14,872 nt of DNA, taken from assembly GCA_910588875.1 (NCBI GenBank), contig CAJURT010000062.1, positions 1 through 14,872 of the forward strand, written 5' to 3'. The notes under the pieces are model-generated. The model did not search any database. It had not been told where the DNA came from and saw only the letters and a list, made by a program, of their open reading frames with translations. The stretch comes from an uncultured Lachnospiraceae bacterium. Lineage in GTDB: Bacteria > Bacillota > Clostridia > Lachnospirales > Lachnospiraceae. The first letter of the stretch is position 1, and the number at the start of each line of letters is the position of its first letter. The position numbers were made by a program, and so were the translations under genes. Positions 6,513 to 13,332 of the stretch are shown here, one piece after another.

Positions 6513-7446
6513 GGCAATCCTCCCACAATTTTTCCGGATAAAGCCCCTGATCCTTTAGCTGGCGGATAGCCTGCACCACGGTCTCCTTATCCTCCTTATA
6601 GGTTACCCCGTACCACCGGTCTTTGCTCTTAAGGACTGTCACCTCAGCCTTTCCCTCCTTTAAAATCTCATCCACCACAAAGGGCAGGAAGTACTCGCAT
6701 TTTAAAGGATTGCCGGGAAGGGAAGCTTCCAGAAACGCGGCAAAGCGCCGGTCTAACTCTCCCAGGATGCTGGGGGTAAAGCCCCACAGATTCATGGATA
6801 CTATGGTCTCCCCCGGGAGGGTGACCCAGGTCTTGCCTTCATCCTCGGTGTAGGCCCCCTGTTCTCCCCGCTTTTCGATGTGGGTCCGTTCCTGGATATC
6901 GGTAAGCTTCCCCTGCTCATCGGTGGTACACACGCCTCTGGCCACATAGCCGTGGTCCGTCATGGTATTGTTTAAATGGTAGCCTACCATGGCATACTGG
7001 TATTTCTCCTGATCTTCGTGGGTGGTCAGCTGGCGGTACATCTCCTGAAAGGCCTGCTTCCCGTAATAGTCATCTGCATTGATGACGGCAAAGGGCTCTT
7101 CGATCACATTTTTGCAGCACAAAATGGCGTGGCCGGTGCCCCAGGGCTTCACCCGCCCTTCCGGCACGGCAAAGCCGGGGGGAAGCTTGTCCAGTTCCTG
7201 GTATACATATTCCACTGCCATGTTCTGTTCCATACGCTGTCCGATATTCTCTTTAAATTCCTTCTCAATGGCCTTTTTGATAATGAAGATGACCTTTTCA
7301 AATCCGGCTTCCCTGGCATCGAAAATGGAAAAGTCCATGATAATGTTCCCCTGTTCGTCCACGGGGTCAATCTGCTTTAACCCCCCATAACGGCTCCCCA
7401 TTCCGGCCGCCATGACCACCAGCGCCGGTTTCCTCCCAATTCCCAT
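6505..7446 (-). CDS. Sugar-1-phosphate nucleotidyltransferase (UDP-HexNAc or UDP-hexose pyrophosphorylase)
   Basis: The 313-residue protein is a GT-A/Rossmann-like nucleotidyltransferase. The N-terminal signature is AAGMGSRYGGLKQ (13-25) with Arg19 and Lys24, followed by the sugar-phosphate region PWGTGHA (101-107) and the metal/nucleotide motif INADDYYG (122-129). Such enzymes join a sugar-1-phosphate to UTP (or another NTP), releasing pyrophosphate. Next to a HexNAc 1-kinase the likely substrate is GlcNAc-1-P or GalNAc-1-P, giving UDP-HexNAc. Gal-1-P made by the GH112 enzyme is the alternative, since no GalT-type uridylyltransferase is present here. The start at 7446 is preceded by AAAGGAGG with good spacing. 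It is the first gene of a two-gene operon with the kinase. Exact sugar and nucleotide specificity cannot be decided from sequence. Confidence 0.85.
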   Translation of the reverse strand: MGIGRKPALVVMAAGMGSRYGGLKQIDPVDEQGNIIMDFSIFDAREAGFEKVIFIIKKAIEKEFKENIGQRMEQNMAVEYVYQELDKLPPGFAVPEGRVKPWGTGHAILCCKNVIEEPFAVINADDYYGKQAFQEMYRQLTTHEDQEKYQYAMVGYHLNNTMTDHGYVARGVCTTDEQGKLTDIQERTHIEKRGEQGAYTEDEGKTWVTLPGETIVSMNLWGFTPSILGELDRRFAAFLEASLPGNPLKCEYFLPFVVDEILKEGKAEVTVLKSKDRWYGVTYKEDKETVVQAIRQLKDQGLYPEKLWEDCHE

Positions 7447-7550
7447 AAGAATGCCTCCTTTTTGGATGTTTTGTATGGTTTGATTCGATTTCTGCAGGGC
7501 GGCTTTTGTAGAAAGTGCGGTAAATACGGTTCCTTCTGCAGCTTATTATA

Positions 7551-7580
7551 AGTATAACTGACTAAGGGAGGGGAATGCAA
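7551..7580 (-). promoter_or_regulatory. Weak candidate promoter of the nucleotidyltransferase-kinase operon
   Basis: On the minus strand, TTGCAT (complement of 7575-7580) is 18 bases from TATACT (complement of 7551-7556); a perfect TATAAT (complement of 7545-7550) lies just beyond but lacks a fitting -35 box. The weak -35 is compatible with activator dependence, but no copy of the GTTTAACAT repeat seen before the GH112 gene is present. The rest of 7447-7697 holds no gene I can support. Confidence 0.3.
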
Positions 7581-7697
7581 GAGGCGAGGGAGGTTTTTGT
7601 TTGGACGATTGGGTATTTTATTTGTACTATTGGGTCTGAGGGAAGGGAGAGGACGGCGGTTAGCCATTGTCTTCTGCCCGATCAGAAGCTTGAAATC

Positions 7698-8564
7698 CTA
7701 TATTTCTTCAGAATTCTTCATAAACCTCTCTACAAATTCCCTCACCTGTTTTTTCTCAAAAGCCTGGCTGGTATAGATCAGCCAGGTATTTCTCGTCAGC
7801 GGCGTCCCGTCCCGGTGGTACAGCAGACAGCGGTACTTAGGATGGTCTGCCATATAATCCGGAACAAAGAAAATACTGTAGCCAAGGCCTTTTAACACCA
7901 TTTCCCGGCAGATATCTCCGTGCTGCACCTTAAGACCGGTGGGAAAGGGAGATGAGTGGTATTCCTTCCACCATTGTTCCAGAATGGACTGGGTACAGGG
8001 ATCCTTGTAATAGGTCAGATAAGGGTGCTGGTTTAAATCCTCGGGCCGCAGAGGGGAGATGCTTGCAAGGTAAGCGTGCTCTCTGCGGAAGAGAAGTTTT
8101 TCCCCTGAAAAGGGGATTTCCCCATTGACAAAGGCCAGGTCCAGCTTGCCCTGTTCCACCAGACGGGTGAGCTGGCTGCTGAGCTCCGTGGTGATCTCAA
8201 ACTGGATGTGGGGATGGCTGAGCCGGTGGGCCTGGATAATCTCAGGCAGGGAGGAACGGGTCATGGAGTTGGAGGCGCCAATGAACAGGGTGGCAGGGGT
8301 TTCCTGGCTGGATAAGGCCAGATGGTCGTGAATCTCCCGCAAAATGGCCGTGATCTGGGACGCCTTTACTGCCAGATATTCTCCCTCGGGAGTAAACTGG
8401 ATCCCGCGTTTGCTGCGGAGGGCAATGGTAACGCCGAATTCTTCCTCGATCAGCTTTAACCGCTTGGTGACCGTAGGCTGGGAGAGATAGAGATGATCGG
8501 CAGCATGGGTGACATTTCTGTATTCGTATAGTGTCTGTAAAAGAGCCCAGTCGGACATTTTCAT
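7698..8564 (-). CDS. LysR-family transcriptional regulator
   Basis: This is a full-length (288-residue) LysR-type regulator. The N-terminal winged HTH spans about 4-62, with the recognition region NVTHAADHLYLSQPTVTKRLKLIEE (17-41) and the wing GIQFTPEGE (54-62). The effector-binding domain begins with the TLFIGASNS strand (about 92-100). The gene is divergent from the plus-strand catabolic cluster starting at 8779, the classic LysR arrangement, and the shared intergenic region carries LysR-type boxes. It is expected to activate that cluster in response to a pathway substrate and to repress itself. The start is the first of two near-adjacent ATGs (MKM) at 8564; the second (8558) is equally possible because the ribosome binding site (GCAGG) is weak. 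Confidence 0.92.
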   Translation of the reverse strand: MKMSDWALLQTLYEYRNVTHAADHLYLSQPTVTKRLKLIEEEFGVTIALRSKRGIQFTPEGEYLAVKASQITAILREIHDHLALSSQETPATLFIGASNSMTRSSLPEIIQAHRLSHPHIQFEITTELSSQLTRLVEQGKLDLAFVNGEIPFSGEKLLFRREHAYLASISPLRPEDLNQHPYLTYYKDPCTQSILEQWWKEYHSSPFPTGLKVQHGDICREMVLKGLGYSIFFVPDYMADHPKYRCLLYHRDGTPLTRNTWLIYTSQAFEKKQVREFVERFMKNSEEI

Positions 8565-8602
8565 AAAGAATACCTGCTTTCTGCGGCATGGCTTAAAGTG
8601 TT

Positions 8603-8623
8603 ATCATTCAAATTTAGAATGAT
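8603..8623. promoter_or_regulatory. LysR-box palindrome (recognition site)
   Basis: ATCATTC (8603-8609) and GAATGAT (8617-8623) are perfect 7-bp arms around a 7-bp AT-rich spacer, containing ATTC-N7-GAAT, the canonical T-N11-A LysR motif. It lies about 55-75 bases upstream of the predicted start for the catabolic cluster and over the predicted start of the regulator, the usual layout for activation plus autorepression. Confidence 0.7.
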
Positions 8624-8650
8624 TATATATAATATAATACCATTTTACAA
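8622..8650 (-). promoter_or_regulatory. Promoter of the LysR gene
   Basis: On the minus strand, TTGTAA (complement of 8645-8650; 4 of 6) is 17 bases from a perfect TATAAT (complement of 8622-8627). It overlaps the -35 region of the divergent promoter, so the two are probably mutually exclusive. Confidence 0.5.
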
Positions 8651-8672
8651 TGATGTCAACAAAGGCTATGAT
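8644..8672 (+). promoter_or_regulatory. Promoter of the hydroxy-acid catabolic cluster
   Basis: TTTACA (8644-8649; 5 of 6) is 17 bases from TATGAT (8667-8672; 5 of 6). A second LysR-like box, CTAT-N7-ATAG (8666-8680), covers the -10 and start region. The transcript would start near 8679, with about 100 bases of leader before the ATG at 8779. Confidence 0.5.
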
Positions 8673-8703
8673 AATTATAGTAACAACACGAAAAACAGTG
8701 CGT

Positions 8704-8730
8704 AATCGTTCAGATATTCTTTGAATGGCT
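8704..8730. promoter_or_regulatory. Operator-like near-palindrome, copy 1
   Basis: GTTCA-N9-TGAAT (8708-8726) lies in the leader before the dehydrogenase gene. It shares GTTCAGATA, TC and TTGAA in register with the near-palindrome at 13113-13141 before the transporter. A common regulator site is inferred. Confidence 0.4.
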
Positions 8731-8778
8731 GCATGTTGGTTACTTTATCTTGAAAATTCTGGAAGAGAGGAATTGTGT

Positions 8779-9834
8779 ATGGGAATTACGGTTGGAGTGG
8801 TGAGAGGAAACGGAATCGGGCCGGAGATTACGGAGGCAACCCTGCATGTACTGGAGGCTACAGGACTTTCCTTTGACTGGGTTTTTGTGGCGATTGGGGA
8901 TGAGGGGGTTGAGAAGTACGGCCATCCTTTGCCTCAGGAGTCGGTTAAGCTGTTAAAGCAGGTGAAACGGGCCATCAAGGCGCCTCTTTTAGTGGATAAG
9001 TTTAAGGGGCGGCTGTACTGTGAGCATGAGGATGGAAGTGTGGGAATTTATCCGTCTTTAAACAATGCCATCCGCAGAGAGTTAGGCCTCTATGTTTGCC
9101 CGCGGCCCATCCGGGGAATTCCGGGGATTTCAGGCAATTATGAGAAGCTGGATGTACATATTATGCGCGAGATCACGGAGGATGTGTACAGCGGCATTGA
9201 GCATATGATCGGGGATTACGCGGCGGAATGCATTAAGCTGACCACCCGTCCGGCGGCTACCCGGGTGGCGGAATATGCGTTCCAATACGCCCGCAAAAAC
9301 GGGAGAAAACGGGTGACCTGTGTTCATAAGGCCAATGCGGTGAGTATGGCGGACGGGTTGTTTTTGTCCTGTTTTCGGGAGGTGGCGGCAAGGAATCCGG
9401 ATATCCCATCAGATGATTTTATGGTGGATGCGTCCGCGTACTTTATGGCCAAGTGTCCGGAAAAGTTTGACGTGATTGTGGCGGCCAACCAGTACGGGGA
9501 TATTTTGTCGGATCTGGCGGCCGGGCTTGTGGGAAGCCTGGGGCTGGCGCCGGGGGCAAATGTGGGGCCGGAGGGATTGATTGTGGCGGAGGCGTCTCAC
9601 GGGGCGGCGCCGGATATTGCAGGAAAGGGGATTGCCAATCCAATCGCGCTGATTCTCTCCGGGGCATTGCTTTTGCGGGAGATGGGATATGAGAAGGAGG
9701 CCGGGCAGGTGGAGGCGGCTACCAGGCGGGTATTGTCCCAAAAGATGGCTATGACACCGGATCTGGGCGGAAAGGCAACCACCATGGAGGTGGCAAGGGC
9801 CATTGGCCGTGAGATGGAGCGGACAGAGGGCTGA
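8779..9834 (+). CDS. Isocitrate/isopropylmalate-family NAD(P)-dependent decarboxylating dehydrogenase
   Basis: The 351-residue protein belongs to the beta-decarboxylating dehydrogenases (isocitrate, isopropylmalate, homoisocitrate, tartrate/D-malate), which oxidise a 2-hydroxy acid and remove CO2 using Mg2+/Mn2+ and NAD(P). Visible motifs are RGNGIGPEIT (9-18), PRPIRGIPG (108-116), EDVYSGIEH (134-142) with Tyr137, HKAN (183-186) with Lys184, metal-binding Asp217, and NQYGDILSDLAAG (237-249) with Asp241/Asp245, then HGAAPDIAGKGIANP (274-288). A stretch around 67-95 (APLLVDKFKGRLYCEHEDG) differs from the usual short TP(x)GG substrate loop. The start at 8779 follows GGAAGAGAGG; the frame is open to 8725. 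First gene of a cluster divergent from a LysR regulator. Substrate unknown; with the neighbours a tartrate- or malate-like acid is plausible. Confidence 0.88.
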   Translation: MGITVGVVRGNGIGPEITEATLHVLEATGLSFDWVFVAIGDEGVEKYGHPLPQESVKLLKQVKRAIKAPLLVDKFKGRLYCEHEDGSVGIYPSLNNAIRRELGLYVCPRPIRGIPGISGNYEKLDVHIMREITEDVYSGIEHMIGDYAAECIKLTTRPAATRVAEYAFQYARKNGRKRVTCVHKANAVSMADGLFLSCFREVAARNPDIPSDDFMVDASAYFMAKCPEKFDVIVAANQYGDILSDLAAGLVGSLGLAPGANVGPEGLIVAEASHGAAPDIAGKGIANPIALILSGALLLREMGYEKEAGQVEAATRRVLSQKMAMTPDLGGKATTMEVARAIGREMERTEG

Positions 9835-9873
9835 AAGGAAATAAGACGGCAGATTCAGGATAAAGGGCTGAGA

Positions 9874-9919
9874 GATAAAATAGACAGATAAGATAGACAA
9901 ATAAGATAGACAGATAAGA
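9874..9919 (+). repeat. 13-bp tandem repeat between cluster genes
   Basis: Three consecutive 13-bp units, GATAAAATAGACA (9874-9886), GATAAGATAGACA (9887-9899) and AATAAGATAGACA (9900-9912), are followed by a partial fourth (GATAAGA). They lie in the 221-bp gap between the two dehydrogenase genes, which otherwise holds only the ribosome binding site of the next gene. Probably a slippage-prone minisatellite in the transcript. Confidence 0.8.
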
Positions 9920-10055
9920 AGGCTAATGTCTGTGAAATCAGAAAAGGCAGACAAAGCCAGGGGATAGCAGAGAAAAACAACTCGGGAGTGTAAAGGGCAA
10001 TATGACGGGATAAGACCGGGGGAGAAAGCGGACCGGGCGGGAAAAGGAGAAAATC

Positions 10056-11198
10056 ATGAGCGGAAAGAATTACGATGGAAAAGATTGGGGTGAGAAAAGC
10101 TACAAAAAGGAACAGCTGGAATTGCTGGCGTACCGGCTTATGAAAACCGGCGGGCTGAGGGATGAGGATGCCCGGACAGTGGCGCAGGATCTGGTGAAGG
10201 CGGATATGAGGGGACTGTACAGCCATGGCATTTCCCGGATTCCCATGTATTTAAAGCGCATTGAGGCGGGGTGTGTAAAGGCCAGGCCGGAGATCCAGGT
10301 GGAGCAGGCCGGAGCGGCGGTGCTGAAGGTGGACGGGGATGACGGTATGGGATTTTTGGTGGCGCACCGGGCAATGGAGGAGGGAATCCGGCTGTGTGAG
10401 AAAACAGGGATTGCCATGGTGGGATGTACCCGCAGCACTCATTTTGGTATGTCGGCCCTTTATATCAAGCAGGCGGTGGAACAGGGATATGTGTGTATGG
10501 TGTATACCAATTCCAGCCCGGCCCTGCCGGTGTTCGGGGGCAAGACCACATTTCTGGGGGCAGCGCCCTTTGCGGCGGGGATGCCGGGGGGATATGAGAG
10601 CCCTGCCTTTGTGATGGACATGGCCATGACGAAGATTGCCAGGGGAAAGATTCGTGTGGCTATGATCAACGGGGAGCCGATTGCCGAGGGGCTGGCTCTG
10701 GACAAGGAGGGAAGACCCACCACGGATGCAAAGGAAGCTTTCGAGGGGGTATGCCTTCCCTTTGGCGAGGCCAAGGGAGCGGCTCTGGCCATGCTGATGG
10801 ATATGATGGCCGGTATGTATACAGGAAGCAATTATGCCGGGGAGGTAAGCAGCCTGTATTACCGGTTTGACGAGCCTCAGAATCTGGGACATATGATGTT
10901 TGTCATGAAGCCGGATTTGTTTATGACAGAGGATGAATATAAAAAGCGGATGGATGAGTACTACAGACGGCTGAAAAAGCTTCCCCGGGCAGAGGGCTTT
11001 GACGAGATTCTGATGCCGGGGGAGCCGGAGGAGAGAAAGACAAGAAATGCTTTGACAAACGTGATTGTTATGACCCGGCAGATCATGGACAGTCTCTATC
11101 TGGAAGCCCAAAAGAGAGGAGTGTCCTGTCCGGAGGTATTTGGGGAAAAAGCGTGGGAGCATGTGGAAGACAGCGGGGCGGTTGTGTTTCAGAAGTGA
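10056..11198 (+). CDS. Ldh2-family malate/lactate-type NAD(P)-dependent dehydrogenase
   Basis: The 380-residue protein belongs to the Ldh2/MDH2 oxidoreductase family (malate, L-lactate, sulfolactate, ureidoglycolate, diketogulonate reductases), which interconverts 2-hydroxy and 2-oxo acids with NAD(P)H through an unusual non-Rossmann fold. Family marks are DMRGLYSHGISRIPMY (50-65) with His57, the STHFGMSALY block (127-136) with His129, the cofactor region FGGKTTFLGAAPFA (160-173), and LPFGEAKGAALAMLMD (234-249). The N-terminal 15 residues are a non-conserved hydrophilic extension; AAGGAG at the right spacing supports the start at 10056. Its place in the cluster suggests it handles the 2-oxo or 2-hydroxy partner of the preceding dehydrogenase's product. 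Substrate cannot be assigned. Confidence 0.9.
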   Translation: MSGKNYDGKDWGEKSYKKEQLELLAYRLMKTGGLRDEDARTVAQDLVKADMRGLYSHGISRIPMYLKRIEAGCVKARPEIQVEQAGAAVLKVDGDDGMGFLVAHRAMEEGIRLCEKTGIAMVGCTRSTHFGMSALYIKQAVEQGYVCMVYTNSSPALPVFGGKTTFLGAAPFAAGMPGGYESPAFVMDMAMTKIARGKIRVAMINGEPIAEGLALDKEGRPTTDAKEAFEGVCLPFGEAKGAALAMLMDMMAGMYTGSNYAGEVSSLYYRFDEPQNLGHMMFVMKPDLFMTEDEYKKRMDEYYRRLKKLPRAEGFDEILMPGEPEERKTRNALTNVIVMTRQIMDSLYLEAQKRGVSCPEVFGEKAWEHVEDSGAVVFQK

Positions 11199-11258
11199 GA
11201 AAATGCCGCTGGAAAGGAAACAAAAGCAGCCTGTTGGAGTGATAGAAGGGAGGGTAAG

Positions 11259-12101
11259 ATGAAGCTGGCATACCCGGTGACATCACCGGAAGGGCGGGGA
11301 AAGGTGAAGGCCTTTACGAAGGATTATGAGCGTGTATTTCCTCTTTTACAGGAGTGGGGATATCAGGGAGTGGAGTTGCTGGTGAGAGACCCTGACCAGG
11401 TAGACCGGCAATATTTGGGCCGATGCCTGAGACAATGGAATCTGAAGCTGGCGGCAGTGGGCACAAGTCCCATGCAGATTATGGACAAACTGTTTTTGGT
11501 GCACCCGGAGGAATCGGTCCGCCGGGAAGCCAGGCGGCGGTGCAGCGGTCTTTTGAGGCTTTGCCGTGATTTCGGGGCTCCGGCGCTGATGGGAAAATAC
11601 CGGGGGCAGATAAGCGGGGAGCCTGGCTGCGGCCGGGAGGATTTGGCGGAGTGTATGGAGGGGATTTGCCGTGAGGCAAAGGATCTGGGCGTGCAGGTGC
11701 TTCTGGAGCCGCAAAACGCCTCTAACATCAACAATCTGAATACCATAGACGAGACCCTTTCCTGGATTGAGGAGAGGGAGAGGGCCGGGTGTGGGAACCT
11801 GGGGATTCTGGCAGATATTTATCATATGGGAATCACGGAAAAATCCATTCCGGAGAGTATCCGCCGGGCCGGGGGGAGAATTGGCTTTATTCACATGGCA
11901 GACAGTGACCGGAAAATTCCGGGGGAGGGACGGCTGCCGGTGGGAGAGGTGATGAAAACGCTGCAGAGGGAGCAGTATGAGGGATACGTTTCCCTGGAGA
12001 TTGACCAGACGCCCTCCAGCGAGGCGGCGGCGGAGCGCTCGGCACGGGCGCTGCTGGCTTATGTGGTTGGCGGCGAGAACGTGGATGGCAATGGATTATG
12101 A
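11259..12101 (+). CDS. Sugar phosphate isomerase/epimerase-family TIM-barrel protein
   Basis: The 280-residue protein has the AP-endonuclease-2-like TIM-barrel fold of xylose isomerase, tagatose/psicose 3-epimerase and hydroxypyruvate isomerase. The expected metal ligands are present: Glu150 (LLEPQN), Asp186 (ILADIYHM), His212 (GFIHMADSDRKIPGEG) and Glu247 (VSLEID). The first strand, KLAYPVTSP, and GYQGVELLV (34-42) are typical. These enzymes shift a keto/aldehyde group or epimerise next to it using a divalent metal; hydroxypyruvate isomerase would fit a tartrate/glycerate-type pathway, but that is inference. GGGAGGG precedes the ATG. Same strand and close spacing (60 bases) place it in the operon with the upstream Ldh2-family gene. 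Confidence 0.88.
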   Translation: MKLAYPVTSPEGRGKVKAFTKDYERVFPLLQEWGYQGVELLVRDPDQVDRQYLGRCLRQWNLKLAAVGTSPMQIMDKLFLVHPEESVRREARRRCSGLLRLCRDFGAPALMGKYRGQISGEPGCGREDLAECMEGICREAKDLGVQVLLEPQNASNINNLNTIDETLSWIEERERAGCGNLGILADIYHMGITEKSIPESIRRAGGRIGFIHMADSDRKIPGEGRLPVGEVMKTLQREQYEGYVSLEIDQTPSSEAAAERSARALLAYVVGGENVDGNGL

Positions 12102-12180
12102 AGGTATTATGCTGCTGCCCTATGTGGCCGGCGGCGTGGGCGGGGAATCAACGGATGTGTAGCATTTATGCAGCCGGATG

Positions 12181-12211
12181 GGTTATCGGAAATCTGGCCT
12201 CGTAACCGATA
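12181..12211. promoter_or_regulatory. Inverted repeat in the gap before the racemase-family gene
   Basis: TATCGG (12184-12189) pairs with CCGATA (12206-12211), and GGTTA (12181-12185) is also inverted as TAACC (12203-12207). It may be a weak attenuator (GCTTTTG follows) or an operator. The surrounding 168-bp gap holds no other gene. Confidence 0.3.
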
Positions 12212-12269
12212 GCTTTTGACCGGTTGCGAAAAATACGATACCTGACGAAAACAGAAAGAGGAGGAAACC

Positions 12270-12929
12270 ATGGCAAGGATTGCATTGGTAAGCGTGACCT
12301 TAAACGCGGTAAACCCGATGACAAGGTATTTTCAGGAGAAGAAGCCGGAGTGGCAGATTCGCAATTATCTGGACAGCTACCTGCTGGACAAGGTAAAGGA
12401 GGAGGGAGGAATCAACGATTCTTCCATGAAGCGGATGTTTGACATGCTGGCCACGGCCTGTGAGGACGGGGCGGACGGGGTGCTTTTGACCTGCACCATA
12501 TTTTCTCCCTATGCCCGGCTGTTTTCCCGCCTGCTCTCAAAGCCGGTGATCTGTCCGGACCAGGCCATGCTTAAGCAGGTGGCGGCAAAGGAGGGGAAAA
12601 CCGCTATTTTGTGTACCTTTACGGGAACCGTGGAGACGACCAGGAATCTGTATTATTCCTGCTGCCGGGAGTTGGGGCGGGAGGAAACGGTGGATATGGT
12701 GGTGCTTCCGGAGGCCTATGAGGCCATTAACAGAGGGGATGGGGAGACCTTTGACCGGATTATCCGGGAGAAGATAGCAGAACTGGACGGATCGTATGAC
12801 CAGCTTGTCCTGGCGCAGATCTCCATGGCCCGGGCGGCGGCAGGAATCAAAACCTCCCATGCCACAATATATACCAGCCCGGACAGCGCCTGCGAGGCGC
12901 TGAAGGAGGCCATAGAGGACAATCGGTAA
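12270..12929 (+). CDS. Aspartate/glutamate racemase-superfamily protein
   Basis: The 219-residue protein matches the Asp/Glu/hydantoin racemase superfamily, which includes maleate isomerase and arylmalonate decarboxylase. The first catalytic-cysteine motif is clear: GVLLTCTIFSPY with Cys75. The second cysteine of true racemases is not where expected; the C-terminal motif reads VLAQISMARAA, with no Cys. A one-cysteine active site argues against an ordinary two-base racemase and is more consistent with a decarboxylase- or isomerase-like reaction, or with a subfamily of unknown function. AGAGGAGG precedes the ATG at good spacing. The gene is fourth in the LysR-linked cluster, between the isomerase and the transporter, so it probably acts on a carboxylic acid intermediate. 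Confidence 0.85.
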   Translation: MARIALVSVTLNAVNPMTRYFQEKKPEWQIRNYLDSYLLDKVKEEGGINDSSMKRMFDMLATACEDGADGVLLTCTIFSPYARLFSRLLSKPVICPDQAMLKQVAAKEGKTAILCTFTGTVETTRNLYYSCCRELGREETVDMVVLPEAYEAINRGDGETFDRIIREKIAELDGSYDQLVLAQISMARAAAGIKTSHATIYTSPDSACEALKEAIEDNR

Positions 12930-12981
12930 ACCTGGAACGGTTATGATCGGTTTCATCATTTAAGGAGAATCATAGGAAATT

Positions 12982-13011
12982 TTGTATGGTTCGTATATGA
13001 ATCTATATATT
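12982..13011 (+). promoter_or_regulatory. Weak candidate promoter for the transporter gene
   Basis: TTGTAT (12982-12987) is 18 bases from TATATT (13006-13011; 5 of 6). The gap 12930-13332 is 403 bases and holds no gene I can support; besides this it has the operator-like repeat at 13113-13141 and a CTGCCT/AGGCAG hairpin around 13258-13278. Confidence 0.25.
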
Positions 13012-13112
13012 TTACTTGGGGAAATGCAGCAATTAAAATAAAAGGAAAGAGTGCTGTCCGGGTAATGTCTGGAATTGTGTCGAAAAAACTTCCAATCATT
13101 TCTGCCATGGGG

Positions 13113-13141
13113 TAACGGTTCAGATAATCCTTGAACGGTTA
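13113..13141. promoter_or_regulatory. Operator-like near-palindrome, copy 2
   Basis: TAACGGTTCA-N9-TGAACGGTTA (13113-13141) is a near-perfect inverted repeat with one mismatch, with GTTCA-N9-TGAAC as the exact core (13118-13136). It resembles copy 1 at 8704-8730, and its right half (GAACGGTTATG, then ATCGG) recurs at 12935-12950, just after the racemase-family gene. Probably a regulator-binding site controlling the transporter. Confidence 0.5.
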
Positions 13142-13332
13142 TGCCATCGGCACAAATCAGAGATGCTGCCAGGAGAGTTTCTGAAATTTTTAAAGGGGAA
13201 GGGGGATGGAGTTTCGGTTACCGGTTGCAGGGAAAGGATGGCCGTTTCATGGTTATCTGCCTGTTATCAAGAGGCAGCAGCTGTCTGGAGGCGCCAAACG
13301 GCTGTTAAAATGGATATTAGGAGGGTATGGAT

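Noticed and set aside
7671..7688. CTTCTG/CAGAAG hairpin after the LysR gene
   Set aside because: Six-bp stem without a T-run on the minus strand; too weak to call a terminator.
10251..11162. 303-codon minus-strand open frame
   Set aside because: Shadow of the Ldh2-family gene; the sense frame has clear family motifs and this one has none.
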